Shown: piece after piece, positions 39,979-47,980 of the stretch
Layout: each line of letters begins with the position of its first letter
Numbering within the stretch: the stretch's first letter is position 1
Assembly: GCF_030268685.1 (NCBI RefSeq)
Contig: NZ_BSRQ01000007.1
Span: 1-64,000, forward strand
DNA from: Microtetraspora sp. NBRC 13810
Lineage (GTDB): Bacteria; Actinomycetota; Actinomycetes; Streptosporangiales; Streptosporangiaceae
Reading direction: 5' to 3'
DNA: 64,000 bases
Position numbers and translations under genes: made by a program
The notes under the pieces: generated by a model
Database searches by the model: none
Seen by the model: only the letters and a program-made list of their open reading frames with translations
Told to the model about the DNA's origin: nothing

Positions 39979-40889
39979 CAGACGCCTCTCTCCCTGATCG
40001 GTTCGTACTCGGCGCGGTAGAGGCTCAGCGCCTCGGCCAGGTCCCGCTGGGCCTGCGCGTGGTGCGGGTTGAGATTGCAGACGAGGTGGCCGACGCCGAG
40101 CGCCAGGTAGCCGGCGAAGCCTTTCGCGATCTCCGCCGGGGATCCGGACAGCGCGGGGCCGGGAGGCCGCGTGCCGGGAGCGCCGGGGACGACGTTGACG
40201 CCGAGGGTGACGCCCAGTGAGGCGGGGTCGCGGCCGGCCTCGGCGCACGCCCGCGCGACCCGGTCCAGGGTGTCGCCCAGGCTGGACGGCTCGCCGTACC
40301 AGCAGCCGTTCCACAGGTCGGCGTGCTCTGCGGCGAGCCGGAGCATCCTGCGCCGGAAGCCGCCCACCAGGATGGGCGGGCCGCCGGCGCGCACGCCGCG
40401 GGGCCGCAGTTCGCCGCCGCGGACGGTGTGGTGCTCGCCCTCGAAGTCGAGCGTGCCCTCGCGCAACAGGGTGGAGATCACCCGCAGGGCCTCCTCGAAA
40501 CGCGAGACCCGCCGGTCGAAGGGGATGCCGAAGGCGTCGAACTCCGGCCGGTGCCAGCCCGCGCCGAGGCCGAGGATCAGCCGTCCGTTGCTGACGGCGT
40601 CGAGTGTCACCGCCATCTTCGCCAGCACCGCGGGATTGCGGAACGCCGTGCACAGGACCAGCGTCCCCAGCTCCGCCCGCGAGGTGGCCTCGGCCAGCGC
40701 GGAGAGCGTCGTCCAGGACTCCCAGATGCCCTCGGACGGCTGCCCGGGCTCCCGGAACAGCAGATGGTCGAAGACCCAGAGCGAATCGAAGCCCGCCGCC
40801 TCGGCCTGCAGCGCCAAGGCCCTGATCTCGTCGTAGCCGGGTTGCCTGCGCGGATATTCCGCGAGCGGAAGCGTCACACCGATCTTCAA
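39978..40889 (-). CDS. LLM-class flavin (F420/FMN) oxidoreductase heading the KDX operon
   Basis: A 303-aa luciferase-like TIM-barrel protein: MKIGVTLPLAEYPRRQPGYDEIRALALQAEAAGFDSLWVFDHL, then VSNGRLILGLGAGWHRPEFDAFGIPFDRRVSRFEEAL, and ILVGGFRRRMLRLAAEHADLWN. It fits the F420-dependent subgroup common in actinobacteria, though FMN use cannot be excluded. The start is TTG at 40889, with GAGGT about 5 bases upstream. Its stop overlaps the start of the KDX protein gene by one base, so the two are made together. A redox tailoring or precursor-supply role in the pathway is inferred only from position. Confidence 0.82.
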   Translation of the reverse strand: MKIGVTLPLAEYPRRQPGYDEIRALALQAEAAGFDSLWVFDHLLFREPGQPSEGIWESWTTLSALAEATSRAELGTLVLCTAFRNPAVLAKMAVTLDAVSNGRLILGLGAGWHRPEFDAFGIPFDRRVSRFEEALRVISTLLREGTLDFEGEHHTVRGGELRPRGVRAGGPPILVGGFRRRMLRLAAEHADLWNGCWYGEPSSLGDTLDRVARACAEAGRDPASLGVTLGVNVVPGAPGTRPPGPALSGSPAEIAKGFAGYLALGVGHLVCNLNPHHAQAQRDLAEALSLYRAEYEPIRERGV

Positions 40890-41046
40890 GTTACCTCGCA
40901 GCCACGAGCAACCCGAAACCGATCTACCACACGTTTAGCCATCACACGGTAACAAGACGCAAGCATGATCGCCATGCTCAGGTGACGGGACAATGCGGGT
41001 GATGCGTCCGGGAAATCTTCGGCCCGGCCGAAACCCTGGGATGCGG

Positions 41047-41097
41047 TTGCGAGTCAAACGATAGCTCGCTATCTTCCGGTTAAATGATCATTTAACC
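41047..41097 (+). promoter_or_regulatory. promoter with two adjacent palindromes
   Basis: -35 TTGCGA (41047-41052), 17-bp spacer, -10 TATCTT (41070-41075). GATAGC-TC-GCTATC (41060-41073) is a perfect dyad in the spacer and -10. Immediately after it, GGTTAAATGA with its exact complement (41078-41097) is a perfect 20-bp palindrome covering the expected start of transcription. The stretch is AT-rich against its surroundings. It drives the two unknown genes at 41186-42561. The KDX operon starts on the other strand 160-200 bp away, so joint control is possible. Between 40890 and 41046 I see no gene. Confidence 0.65.
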
Positions 41098-41185
41098 CGT
41101 ATGAACGATCCAGGGGCGGTACGCGTAGTTCGAGAGGTCCTGGCCGATCACCTCGGAACACCGCGCCGGACAGGGAGCCGACACC

Positions 41186-41503
41186 ATGCCGGATGTCGAA
41201 CTGTGGCATGACAGCGCGGGGCGCGAGAACGCCGGGCGCGCCTACCAGAGCCTGGCGGACGAGCACGTGACCCACACCTCCGCGATCCGCGACCAGATGA
41301 GCGGCGACCTGCCGATCCCCCACGAGGACGCCGGCCGCCCCTACGCCGAGCTGCTGACCCGGCTGTTGGAACGGTCCGAGGACGTCGGGCGGCAGCTCGG
41401 CTTCAGCGGCGCCGGCCAGGTGCTGATGGCCCGCGGCAACGAGCAGGCCGAGCAGGCCGTCACGTACGCCGTCGGCCGCGTCCCGGCGGGGACGGAGGGC
41501 TGA
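41186..41503 (+). CDS. small hypothetical protein, first of a coupled pair
   Basis: A 105-aa, largely helical, hydrophilic protein (MPDVELWHDSAGRENAGRAYQ, an EDAGRPYAELLTRLLERSEDVGRQLG helix, and RGNEQAEQAVTYAVGRV). No family recognised. Size and helicity recall the small partner proteins that accompany type VII secretion substrates in actinobacteria, but no WXG motif is present. GGGAG lies before the ATG. Its stop overlaps the next start (TGATG), so the two proteins are made together. Confidence 0.6.
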   Translation: MPDVELWHDSAGRENAGRAYQSLADEHVTHTSAIRDQMSGDLPIPHEDAGRPYAELLTRLLERSEDVGRQLGFSGAGQVLMARGNEQAEQAVTYAVGRVPAGTEG

Positions 41504-42561
41504 TGGACGACCAGTCTTCCGCCTCCGGCCTGGCGCTGGTCGGCGCCAGGCCGATGCCGGGGCTCTCCCCCTCCCTGGACCGGCACGTCACCACGCTGGA
41601 CGGCAGCGCCGGATACTACAAACGGCTCATCCAGGACGGCGGGCGCCTGCTGCACGGCGACGCCGAACGCGGGCCGGCCGCCGACGCCGCCCGCGCGTAC
41701 ACCGCCGCCGAGCCCGTCGAGCAGGCGGGCGCGATGGCCTCGGTGACTTCGATCGCCGGTGCCGTCGTGGGCGCGTTCAAGGACTTCTACAACTGGGTCA
41801 AGAGCAACTGGGAGGCGCTCGGCATCGGGGCGCTCGCCGGGCAGGCGTTCCTCCTGACGCCCGCCGGTCGCCCGTACCTGCTCCGCATCCGCGGCATGCT
41901 GGCCCGCATCAAGGGCTACCTCGACGCCGGCTCCCGGAGTTTCGGGAAGCTCTTCCAGAGCCTCTCCGACAAGCTCGCCGCGGACAGTCCCGCCAGGGCC
42001 GCCGTGACCCGGGACTTCGGCGAGGCCGTGCGCCTGGCCGACGCGGGCAGAAAGGCCCTGCCCGTGAGGGAGAGACTCCTCGCCTCCGTCGAAGGCGACA
42101 TCCGGGTTTACGGAAAGGTCGCCGACAACGCGGCGCGGGAAACCGGGTTCGACGATTTCTACCGCAGGTTCGGCCTGCGCGACCACCCGCTGCTGACCGA
42201 CACGCAGAGGGCCCACATGGAGAGACATGCGAGGGCCCTCGACGAGCTGCGGCCACTGAGGGACGTGGACGGCGACCTCTACCGCGCCGACCAGCTCGCC
42301 CGGTACGCGCAGAAGACCGCGACCGAGAATCGCCTGAGATCTGGCTACATCGACGACTTCCGGAGCGGACTCGACAGTCCCGGTACGAAACAGACCGAAC
42401 TCGACGAGCGGCTGATCGACGCCCGGCGAAGACTGAACGGGAATCCGACCTACTACGAGTTCCCGGACGGAACCTGGGCCATGATCAGCCATCCCGGCGA
42501 CGCGCGGAGGTTCGGGCGGTTGCCCACCGCGCCGGAGGGTAGCGTCAACCCCTATCGCTAG
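41503..42561 (+). CDS. hypothetical 352-aa protein, second of the pair
   Basis: Not recognised. Residues 1-80 are a helical, possibly WXG100/LXG-like region; residues about 85-125 contain two hydrophobic helices (SVTSIAGAVVGAFKDFYNWVKSNWEALGIGALAGQAF); the rest is charged and helical, ending in a compact segment YYEFPDGTWAMISHPGDARRFGRLPTAP. GC content falls in the last 400 bp, which can indicate a horizontally acquired tip. The layout (small helical partner, N-terminal helical region, variable C-terminus) is reminiscent of secreted polymorphic effectors, but no toxin motif is seen and no immunity gene follows. Confidence 0.55.
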   Translation: MDDQSSASGLALVGARPMPGLSPSLDRHVTTLDGSAGYYKRLIQDGGRLLHGDAERGPAADAARAYTAAEPVEQAGAMASVTSIAGAVVGAFKDFYNWVKSNWEALGIGALAGQAFLLTPAGRPYLLRIRGMLARIKGYLDAGSRSFGKLFQSLSDKLAADSPARAAVTRDFGEAVRLADAGRKALPVRERLLASVEGDIRVYGKVADNAARETGFDDFYRRFGLRDHPLLTDTQRAHMERHARALDELRPLRDVDGDLYRADQLARYAQKTATENRLRSGYIDDFRSGLDSPGTKQTELDERLIDARRRLNGNPTYYEFPDGTWAMISHPGDARRFGRLPTAPEGSVNPYR

Positions 42562-42584
42562 CCCCTCCAGCCCGGTTCGCCGGT

Positions 42585-42609
42585 GCGGTCTCGCCCCAGT
42601 TCAGACCGC
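42585..42609. terminator. hairpin after the hypothetical pair
   Basis: GCGGTCT (42585-42591) pairs with AGACCGC (42603-42609) around an 11-base loop, 24 bp after the stop at 42561. No U-run. Likely terminator for the pair; 42610-42746 shows nothing else. Confidence 0.4.
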
Positions 42610-42746
42610 GTTCCAGGCGATGGCCGGCGTGGTGGGTCGCGGGCGCCCACGGCGGGAGACCGGTCCGGTACCTTGCGCGGCGGGCCGGCCACCAACGCCC
42701 GCCCCCGGCCGTACCCCGAGGGCCGCGCAGGAGTCCGGCGGCCCGC

Positions 42747-43196
42747 CTAGCGGCGGGTGAACTCCATGATCCAGTTGCTCACCCAGGTGGTGCCGCCGTC
42801 CACGGAGAACGCCTGCTCCCAGCGGACGGAGCCGGCCGTGATGTCGGACCAGACGAAGCGGGCCCGGATGTCCTTGCCGTCGTGCGTGTCGTCCCCGTGG
42901 AACTCGCCCCTGCCGTCGTGGAAGCGGCCGACGACCGGCGGGTACAGCAGGCCGGTGCGGGTGCTGGACCAGTACAGCGACCACTCCTCGCGCTCGACGT
43001 CGAACAGCCGCAGGGTGAGCCCGGAGAAGCCCTTCGTGGGGAAGTCGATCTCGTCGAAGCTCGCTCCGCCGCCGAAGTGCCGGGTGGCCCGGCTGACCCC
43101 GGGGAACTCCTTGCAGGCGCTGGTCTCGTCGAGGAAGTCGGTGCGCCAGCGGTTGGCGACGTCCCAGGTGCCGGCGAGAAAGTCGAAGTCGTTCAT
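42747..43196 (-). CDS. DUF1579-like lipocalin-type protein
   Basis: A 149-aa beta-rich protein: FDFLAGTWDVANRWRTDFL at the start, then LYWSSTRTGLLYPPVVGRFHDGRGEFHGDDTHDGKDIRARFVWSDITAGSVRWEQAFSVDGGTTWVSNWIMEF. The beginning and the final WEQAFSVDGGTTW pattern are common to DUF1579-like proteins, thought to bind small ligands. CAGGAG stands 7 bases before the ATG. It stands alone, with a long perfect dyad 65 bp upstream, so it is probably tightly regulated. Function unknown. Confidence 0.7.
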   Translation of the reverse strand: MNDFDFLAGTWDVANRWRTDFLDETSACKEFPGVSRATRHFGGGASFDEIDFPTKGFSGLTLRLFDVEREEWSLYWSSTRTGLLYPPVVGRFHDGRGEFHGDDTHDGKDIRARFVWSDITAGSVRWEQAFSVDGGTTWVSNWIMEFTRR

Positions 43197-43260
43197 GAGC
43201 GTCTCCTGTGGTGGGTGCCGGCACGAGTCGCGCACCGGGACATTCCAGAACCATAGGGAT

Positions 43261-43289
43261 GTTCCACTGACATCCTCTGTCAGTGGAAC
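43261..43289 (-). promoter_or_regulatory. 29-bp perfect inverted repeat upstream of the DUF1579-like gene
   Basis: GTTCCACTGACA (43261-43272), 5-bp centre, and its exact complement (43278-43289). On the minus strand it is followed by TATGGT, a possible -10, so the dyad would cover the -35. This is one of the longest perfect dyads in the window and a likely repressor site. No regulator gene is adjacent. Confidence 0.6.
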
Positions 43290-43325
43290 CGCCGCCGGTC
43301 GCACATCCTGTCCAGAGCGTGCGGG

Positions 43326-45317
43326 CTATGGACGGGATCTGCCCACGGTCGCCCGGAGGGTGGCTCTGATCTCCAGGTCGTCGTGGATGGCGGCCCAGCC
43401 GCCGTCCCAGCTGTGGCGGCGGTCGTCCTCGAGCACCTCCTCCATCGTGACGAGGTGTCCGGGCAGGAGGTCCTCGATCCCGGCCAGGTGGCGGACGCAG
43501 GTGCGCACGACGGGCCTCGCCGTGCCGTCCAGCAGATCCCGCACCGGACGTATCAGGACGTGCGTCCCTTCCGCGGCGTCGCCGGTGATCCGGACGAGGG
43601 CGTGCGCCGCCTCCACGGCCGTCCACGGGTCGAGCGCGCCCGCCAGCAGCCGGAGGACCGGCACATGCCGGGACGCGTGCGCGCCGAGATCCGCCAGGCG
43701 GCGGCTGACCGCGTGCTCCTCGCCGAGGCGGGGGCCGAAGGCCCGCAGCGCGGGTTCGGGATCGCCGGTCACCCGCCACCAGGCCCACGGGACCGCGACG
43801 GCCGCCCTGCGCCGGGCCCATGGGGCGAGACCCGCTCCCGGGTCCTCCAGCAGGTCACGCAACGCCGGTCCGGCGGACGCCGCGGCCGGGCCGATCGCCC
43901 CCAGCGTCTCGGCCGCCTGATGCCGCAACTCCCCGCCGAGCAGTCCGGCGACCCGGGAGGCCGCCGGAGCCGCGGCGGGCCCCCAGGCTTCGAGGGTGCG
44001 CAGCAGCGCGCCGCCCAGGTCCGGCCGCACGCCGGGGTGCAGGCGCGGCAGGATCACAGGGAGCAGTTCCCCGGCCCACGCCGAGCACGGCGCGAGGATG
44101 CCGGCAAGCGACGGGAGCCAGGTCGGATACGTGTGCTTGCCGCCGTGCGCCGACACCAGGGGCGTGCCTGCCCGCTCCCCGCCTATCCATCCGGCGAGCC
44201 CCGGCAGAGCCCGCCCGTCCCCGGACCACGCGAGCCCCCACACGGCCACGTCGGCGGCCACCGGCGCCGCCCGCACCTCGGCCCGGTCGTCCAGCCGCCC
44301 GGCGAACAGATCGGCGTCCCGCCCGTCGGCCGGGATCCCCGCGGGCTCGCCGTGGAGGGTGTGGGCGGCGAGGAGGTGGAGGGCGTAGACGCGGGTCTCC
44401 GGGTCGGGGTCGGCGGTGGCCTCGCGCAGGGCGGGGAGGAGGCGGCGGGGGCGCCGTGAGACGGAGAGCAGGTCGGCGGCGGCGCGTACGGCGCCCTGAC
44501 GATGGCCCGGGACCGGATGCGCGAGCAGCGTGAGGCAGACCTCCTCCCTGGCGTCCACGTCGTCGCCCAGCCGGTCGATCGCCCACCAGACCGTCCCCCT
44601 CGGGGTGCCCGAGGCGTGTTCGCTGCCGGACCAGGCCGTCACGTCCCCGGAAAGGGCCGTGACGACCGGTTCGAGCGCGACGGGACGGCCGGGCAGGGCC
44701 TCCGCCAGGGCCAGGGTGGCCGCGAGCCGCACCTGCTCGTCCGGATCGCGGGTGAGGTCGCGCAGCCAGGCGAGGGTCTCCGGGAGCACCGCGGCGGTCA
44801 GGGAGCCGGCCAGCGAGCCCGCCACGAGCACCAGGTCCAGCCGGGTGACCCGGTCCTGTGCCGCCCACCCGCCGCGCAGCGCGCCGACGACCTCGTCTGC
44901 CTGGGCGACCGCCTCCGCCAGCGTCAGGGCCGCCGCGCGGCGCACCCGGGGGTCGTCGTCGTCCAGCAGCGCCAGCAGCCGGGGCACGGCCGCCGTCCAC
45001 GCCTCCGTCCAGCCGTGGGCGACCCCGCGCGGACCGACCTCGCGAGCCGTCAGCGCCAGCCTGCCGACGATCTCCAGGACCTCGCACCGGCAGCCGGCCA
45101 GGGGCGACTCCGCGGCCTCCAGCAGGTACGGCATCGCGGCCACCGCGGCCGAGCACACGAACCCGCCCTGGTGGTAGAGCTCGTTCAGCAACTCGTCGGC
45201 CGCGTCGAACGCCTCCTCCTCCACCAGCAGGGCGCGGAACAGGGACGGCATGTCGGCCTTGCCGGAATGGGCGTAGCCGAGCCCGGCCCACGGCACATGA
45301 TCGAGACCTTCGAACAT
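43326..45317 (-). CDS. HEAT-repeat protein
   Basis: A 663-aa protein made of about 12-14 alpha-helical HEAT-like repeats (for example AVPRLLALLDDDDPRVRRAAALTLAEAV, LAWLRDLTRDPDEQVRLAATLALAEALPG, and LLPALREATADPDPETRVYALHLLAAHTL). No catalytic domain, signal or membrane segment. Such scaffolds bind proteins or phycobilin-like partners; here no neighbour gives a hint. Related actinobacterial proteins are often annotated only as hypothetical. ATG at 45317. Confidence 0.8.
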   Translation of the reverse strand: MFEGLDHVPWAGLGYAHSGKADMPSLFRALLVEEEAFDAADELLNELYHQGGFVCSAAVAAMPYLLEAAESPLAGCRCEVLEIVGRLALTAREVGPRGVAHGWTEAWTAAVPRLLALLDDDDPRVRRAAALTLAEAVAQADEVVGALRGGWAAQDRVTRLDLVLVAGSLAGSLTAAVLPETLAWLRDLTRDPDEQVRLAATLALAEALPGRPVALEPVVTALSGDVTAWSGSEHASGTPRGTVWWAIDRLGDDVDAREEVCLTLLAHPVPGHRQGAVRAAADLLSVSRRPRRLLPALREATADPDPETRVYALHLLAAHTLHGEPAGIPADGRDADLFAGRLDDRAEVRAAPVAADVAVWGLAWSGDGRALPGLAGWIGGERAGTPLVSAHGGKHTYPTWLPSLAGILAPCSAWAGELLPVILPRLHPGVRPDLGGALLRTLEAWGPAAAPAASRVAGLLGGELRHQAAETLGAIGPAAASAGPALRDLLEDPGAGLAPWARRRAAVAVPWAWWRVTGDPEPALRAFGPRLGEEHAVSRRLADLGAHASRHVPVLRLLAGALDPWTAVEAAHALVRITGDAAEGTHVLIRPVRDLLDGTARPVVRTCVRHLAGIEDLLPGHLVTMEEVLEDDRRHSWDGGWAAIHDDLEIRATLRATVGRSRP

Positions 45318-45463
45318 GCCGGGAAGGCTATCCGAGGCCGGTCGCCGCCGGTGGCACGCCTCCCGCGCCCGGCCGCCGTCTCCGCGGCGCGCCCGGGAAC
45401 GACCGGGCCCCTTCTGCGGTTGTCCTCGACGACAGTTCGAGCCACGAGGACAGGAGTCTTCCC

Positions 45464-45940
45464 ATGACCGCCACCCAGGGCAGCAGCCCGTCGCCCGTCC
45501 GCCAGCTCCGCCTGGTCGTCGAGGCCGAGGACTACGAGGCGGCGCTCTCGTTCTACCGCGACGTGCTCGGGCTCCCCGAACAGGCGGCGTTCTCCAACGA
45601 CGGGGACGCCCGGGTGGTGATCCTGGACGCGGGCCGTGCCACCCTGGAGATCGCGAACCCGGCGCAGAAGGAGTTCATCGACGAGGTGGAGGTGGGCCGG
45701 CAGGTCGCGCCGAAGATCCGGATCGCGTTCGAGGTGGACGACGCCAGGGCCACCACGGACCGGCTGGTCTCCGCCGGCGCCGAGGAGGTCGCGCCGCCCA
45801 CCCTGACGCCGTGGCAGTCCCTGAACGCGCGGCTCGACGCGCCCGCCGGGCTGCACATCACCGTGTTCCAGGAGACCCTCAGCCTGGAGGAGCGCCGGTC
45901 GATCGACGGCTTCGGAACCGAGTCGTCCTCATCCTCCTGA
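45464..45940 (+). CDS. VOC/glyoxalase-superfamily protein
   Basis: A 158-aa VOC-fold protein: VRQLRLVVEAEDYEAALSFYRDVLGLPEQAAF, then ARVVILDAGRATLEIANPAQ, and APKIRIAFEVDDARATTDRLVSAGAEEVAPPTLTPWQSLNARLDAPAGLHITVFQ. Metal ligands of true glyoxalase I are not all evident, so resistance or dioxygenase-like relatives are equally possible. CAGGAG precedes the ATG. Its end overlaps the convergent ABC-F gene by 12 bp. Confidence 0.82.
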   Translation: MTATQGSSPSPVRQLRLVVEAEDYEAALSFYRDVLGLPEQAAFSNDGDARVVILDAGRATLEIANPAQKEFIDEVEVGRQVAPKIRIAFEVDDARATTDRLVSAGAEEVAPPTLTPWQSLNARLDAPAGLHITVFQETLSLEERRSIDGFGTESSSSS

Positions 45941-47587
45941 CGCCTCCAGCAGGTCGCGGACCTCGTCCGCGGTGGTCTCCCTGAGCTCCTCCCCGAGGAG
46001 CAGCCAGCGGGTGATGCCGGCCGATTCGAGGAACGGCAGGTCGTGACCGGCGATCAGGAGCGCGCCCCGGTAGGAGTCGAGCGCGCCGATCAGTTGCCGG
46101 ACGCCGGCCAGGTCGAGGTTGTTGGTCGGCTCGTCCAGCATCAGCAGTTGCGGAGCCGGTGCGGCGAGCATCGTCGCGGCGAGGGCGGCCCGGAAGCGTT
46201 CCCCGCCCGACAGGGTGCCCGCCGGCTGCGCGGCGCGCGCCCCCCGGAACAGGAACCGCGCGAGCTGGGCCCGGATGTGGTTGTCGGTGACCCCGGGGGC
46301 CGTCCTGGCGACGTTCTCGGCGACGCTCAGCTCGTCGTCCAGCACGTCCAGCCGCTGCGGCAGGAACCGCAGCGGCACGAACGTCCGCGCCTCACCGGAC
46401 AGCGGCGCGAGCTCTCCGGTGAGGGTCCGCAGCAGCGTGGTCTTTCCTGCCCCGTTGCGCCCGACCAGCGCGATGCGTTCGGGGCCGTGCACGGTCAGGT
46501 CGCCCTCGCGCAGCCTGCCGTACCGGGGGCGCAGCTCGCGCAGGGTGAGGACGGTGCGGCCCGCGGGCACGGCGGTGTGCGGCAGGCTGATCCGGATCTC
46601 GGCGTCGTCGCGGATCGCGTCCGCGGCCTCCTCGCGCCGCTCGCGCGCCTCGTGGAGCCGGTCCTCCTGGAGTCCGCGGAGTTTGCCCGCCGACTCCTGC
46701 GCGGCCCGCTTGCGCGCACCGGCGAGGATCTTCGGGATTCCTCCCTGGGCCTCCAGCTTCCTGCCCTGCCGTTCGCGGCGGGCCAGCTTGATCTGGGTCT
46801 CCTCCAGTTCGCGCCGCTGGCGGCGCACGTCCGCGTCGGCGGCCCGCAGCATGCGCTCGGCCGCTTCCTGCTGGGTGGCGACGGCCTCCTCGTAGGCGGA
46901 CCAGCCGCCGCCGTACCAACTGACGGTTCCCGACCGCAGCTCGGCGATGCGGTCCACCCGTTCCAGCAGGTCGCGGTCGTGGCTGACCACGACCAGCACA
47001 CCGGAACGCCACGCGTCGACGGCTTCGTAGAGCCGGCGGCGCGCGAACAGGTCGAGGTTGTTGGTCGGCTCGTCGAGCAGCAGGACGTCGGGACGCTCCA
47101 GCAGCAGCGCGGCCAGGCGCAGCAGGACGGTCTCGCCGCCGGACAGCTGTCCCACGGTCCGGTCCAGCCCGACGCCGCCGAGCCCGAGCGAGCCCAGGGT
47201 GGCGAGGGCCCGCTCTTCGACGTCCCAGTCGTCGCCGACCGTCTCGAAGTGCTCCTCGCGCACGTCCCCGGCCTCGATGGCGCTCAGCGCGGCGCGCCGT
47301 CCGGCGATGCCGAGGGCCTGGTCGACGCGCAGTTCCGTGTCCAGGGTGATGTTCTGCGGCAGGTAGGCGAGGCTGCCGCCGACGGTCACCGATCCCCCGG
47401 AGGGCCGCAGCCGTCCGGCCAGCAGCCGCAGGAGGGTGGATTTGCCGGTGCCGTTGGCGCCGACGAGGCCGCTACGGCCCCGGCCGACGCTGAGGGAGAG
47501 CCCGTCGAAGACGACCGTGCCGTCCGGCCAGTGGAAGGACACGCCGGAGCAGGTCAGGGAGGCGCCGGGGGTGCTGGGGTTGGTCAT
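45929..47587 (-). CDS. ABC-F ATPase (antibiotic-resistance type)
   Basis: A 552-aa protein with two ABC domains and no membrane part. Walker A motifs are LVGANGTGKSTLLRLL and LVGRNGAGKTTLLRTL; signatures are LSGGETVLLRLAALLL and LSGGERFRAALAATML; Walker B is LLLDEPTNNLDL in the first domain and LMLDEPTNNLDLA in the second. The two domains are separated by a charged linker helix (residues about 255-345) that reaches the ribosomal E/P site in this family. ABC-F proteins of this type displace ribosome-targeting antibiotics or rescue stalled ribosomes. The ATG at 47587 is chosen because MTNPSTPGASLTCSGVSFHWPDG is the usual N-terminus; the frame is open upstream. Confidence 0.9.
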   Translation of the reverse strand: MTNPSTPGASLTCSGVSFHWPDGTVVFDGLSLSVGRGRSGLVGANGTGKSTLLRLLAGRLRPSGGSVTVGGSLAYLPQNITLDTELRVDQALGIAGRRAALSAIEAGDVREEHFETVGDDWDVEERALATLGSLGLGGVGLDRTVGQLSGGETVLLRLAALLLERPDVLLLDEPTNNLDLFARRRLYEAVDAWRSGVLVVVSHDRDLLERVDRIAELRSGTVSWYGGGWSAYEEAVATQQEAAERMLRAADADVRRQRRELEETQIKLARRERQGRKLEAQGGIPKILAGARKRAAQESAGKLRGLQEDRLHEARERREEAADAIRDDAEIRISLPHTAVPAGRTVLTLRELRPRYGRLREGDLTVHGPERIALVGRNGAGKTTLLRTLTGELAPLSGEARTFVPLRFLPQRLDVLDDELSVAENVARTAPGVTDNHIRAQLARFLFRGARAAQPAGTLSGGERFRAALAATMLAAPAPQLLMLDEPTNNLDLAGVRQLIGALDSYRGALLIAGHDLPFLESAGITRWLLLGEELRETTADEVRDLLEASGG

Positions 47588-47601
47588 GGTGATTCTCGCA
47601 G

Positions 47602-47636
47602 TCGCATACGTGGCGGATAACGGGCTTCGTATGCGA
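47602..47636 (-). promoter_or_regulatory. stem-loop in the leader of the ABC-F gene
   Basis: TCGCATACG (47602-47610) pairs with CGTATGCGA (47628-47636) around a 17-base loop, 15 bases before the start codon. A short frame beginning ATG at 47693 (MRPQCVTPRRAAPS...) runs through the stem and over the ABC-F start in another frame. Leaders of antibiotic-inducible ABC-F genes often combine a short frame and a hairpin, so attenuation or translational control is possible. Upstream of this, 47700-47858 shows no gene. Confidence 0.45.
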
Positions 47637-47858
47637 GCACCACGCGGCGAGAGAAGGTGCGGCCCTTCGAGGGGTGACGCACTGAGGTCGCATCCACGCG
47701 GGGTCACGGGCGGCGGAAGGCCGGCTACGGCGTGACGGGCGTACGGCGGATGCCGTACCGCGTGGTGGTCGCGGACCTCAGACGTACAACGTCCACCTCT
47801 ATCGGAGACGACAGGACGTTGAGACTGTACCCCAACCGCGCGCGTCGACGCCCGGCAT

Positions 47859-47912
47859 TTCCCCTAAAAACCAGTAGGGAATATTGACAACTGTGAGGGA
47901 GCGTGTTTGCCT
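47859..47912 (+). promoter_or_regulatory. promoter region of the sulfone operon with an imperfect dyad
   Basis: TTCCCCTA (47859-47866) and TAGGGAA (47875-47881) form an imperfect inverted repeat just before TTGACA (47884-47889), a good -35. The -10 at 17 bp (TTGCCT, 47907-47912) is poor, as in activator-dependent promoters. The dyad could bind the sulfur-limitation activator; none is encoded nearby. Confidence 0.45.
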
Positions 47913-47980
47913 GATGACGTGCGCGCACCGTGCGGGCCGCGCGCCGGGTCGAGACCTGACCGAACCCCTGGAGTGACGCC

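Noticed and set aside
41503-42561. Nuclease or deaminase toxin at the C-terminus of the 352-aa protein
   Set aside because: No HxH, HNH, Barnase-like or deaminase metal motif is visible; calling it a toxin would be speculation.
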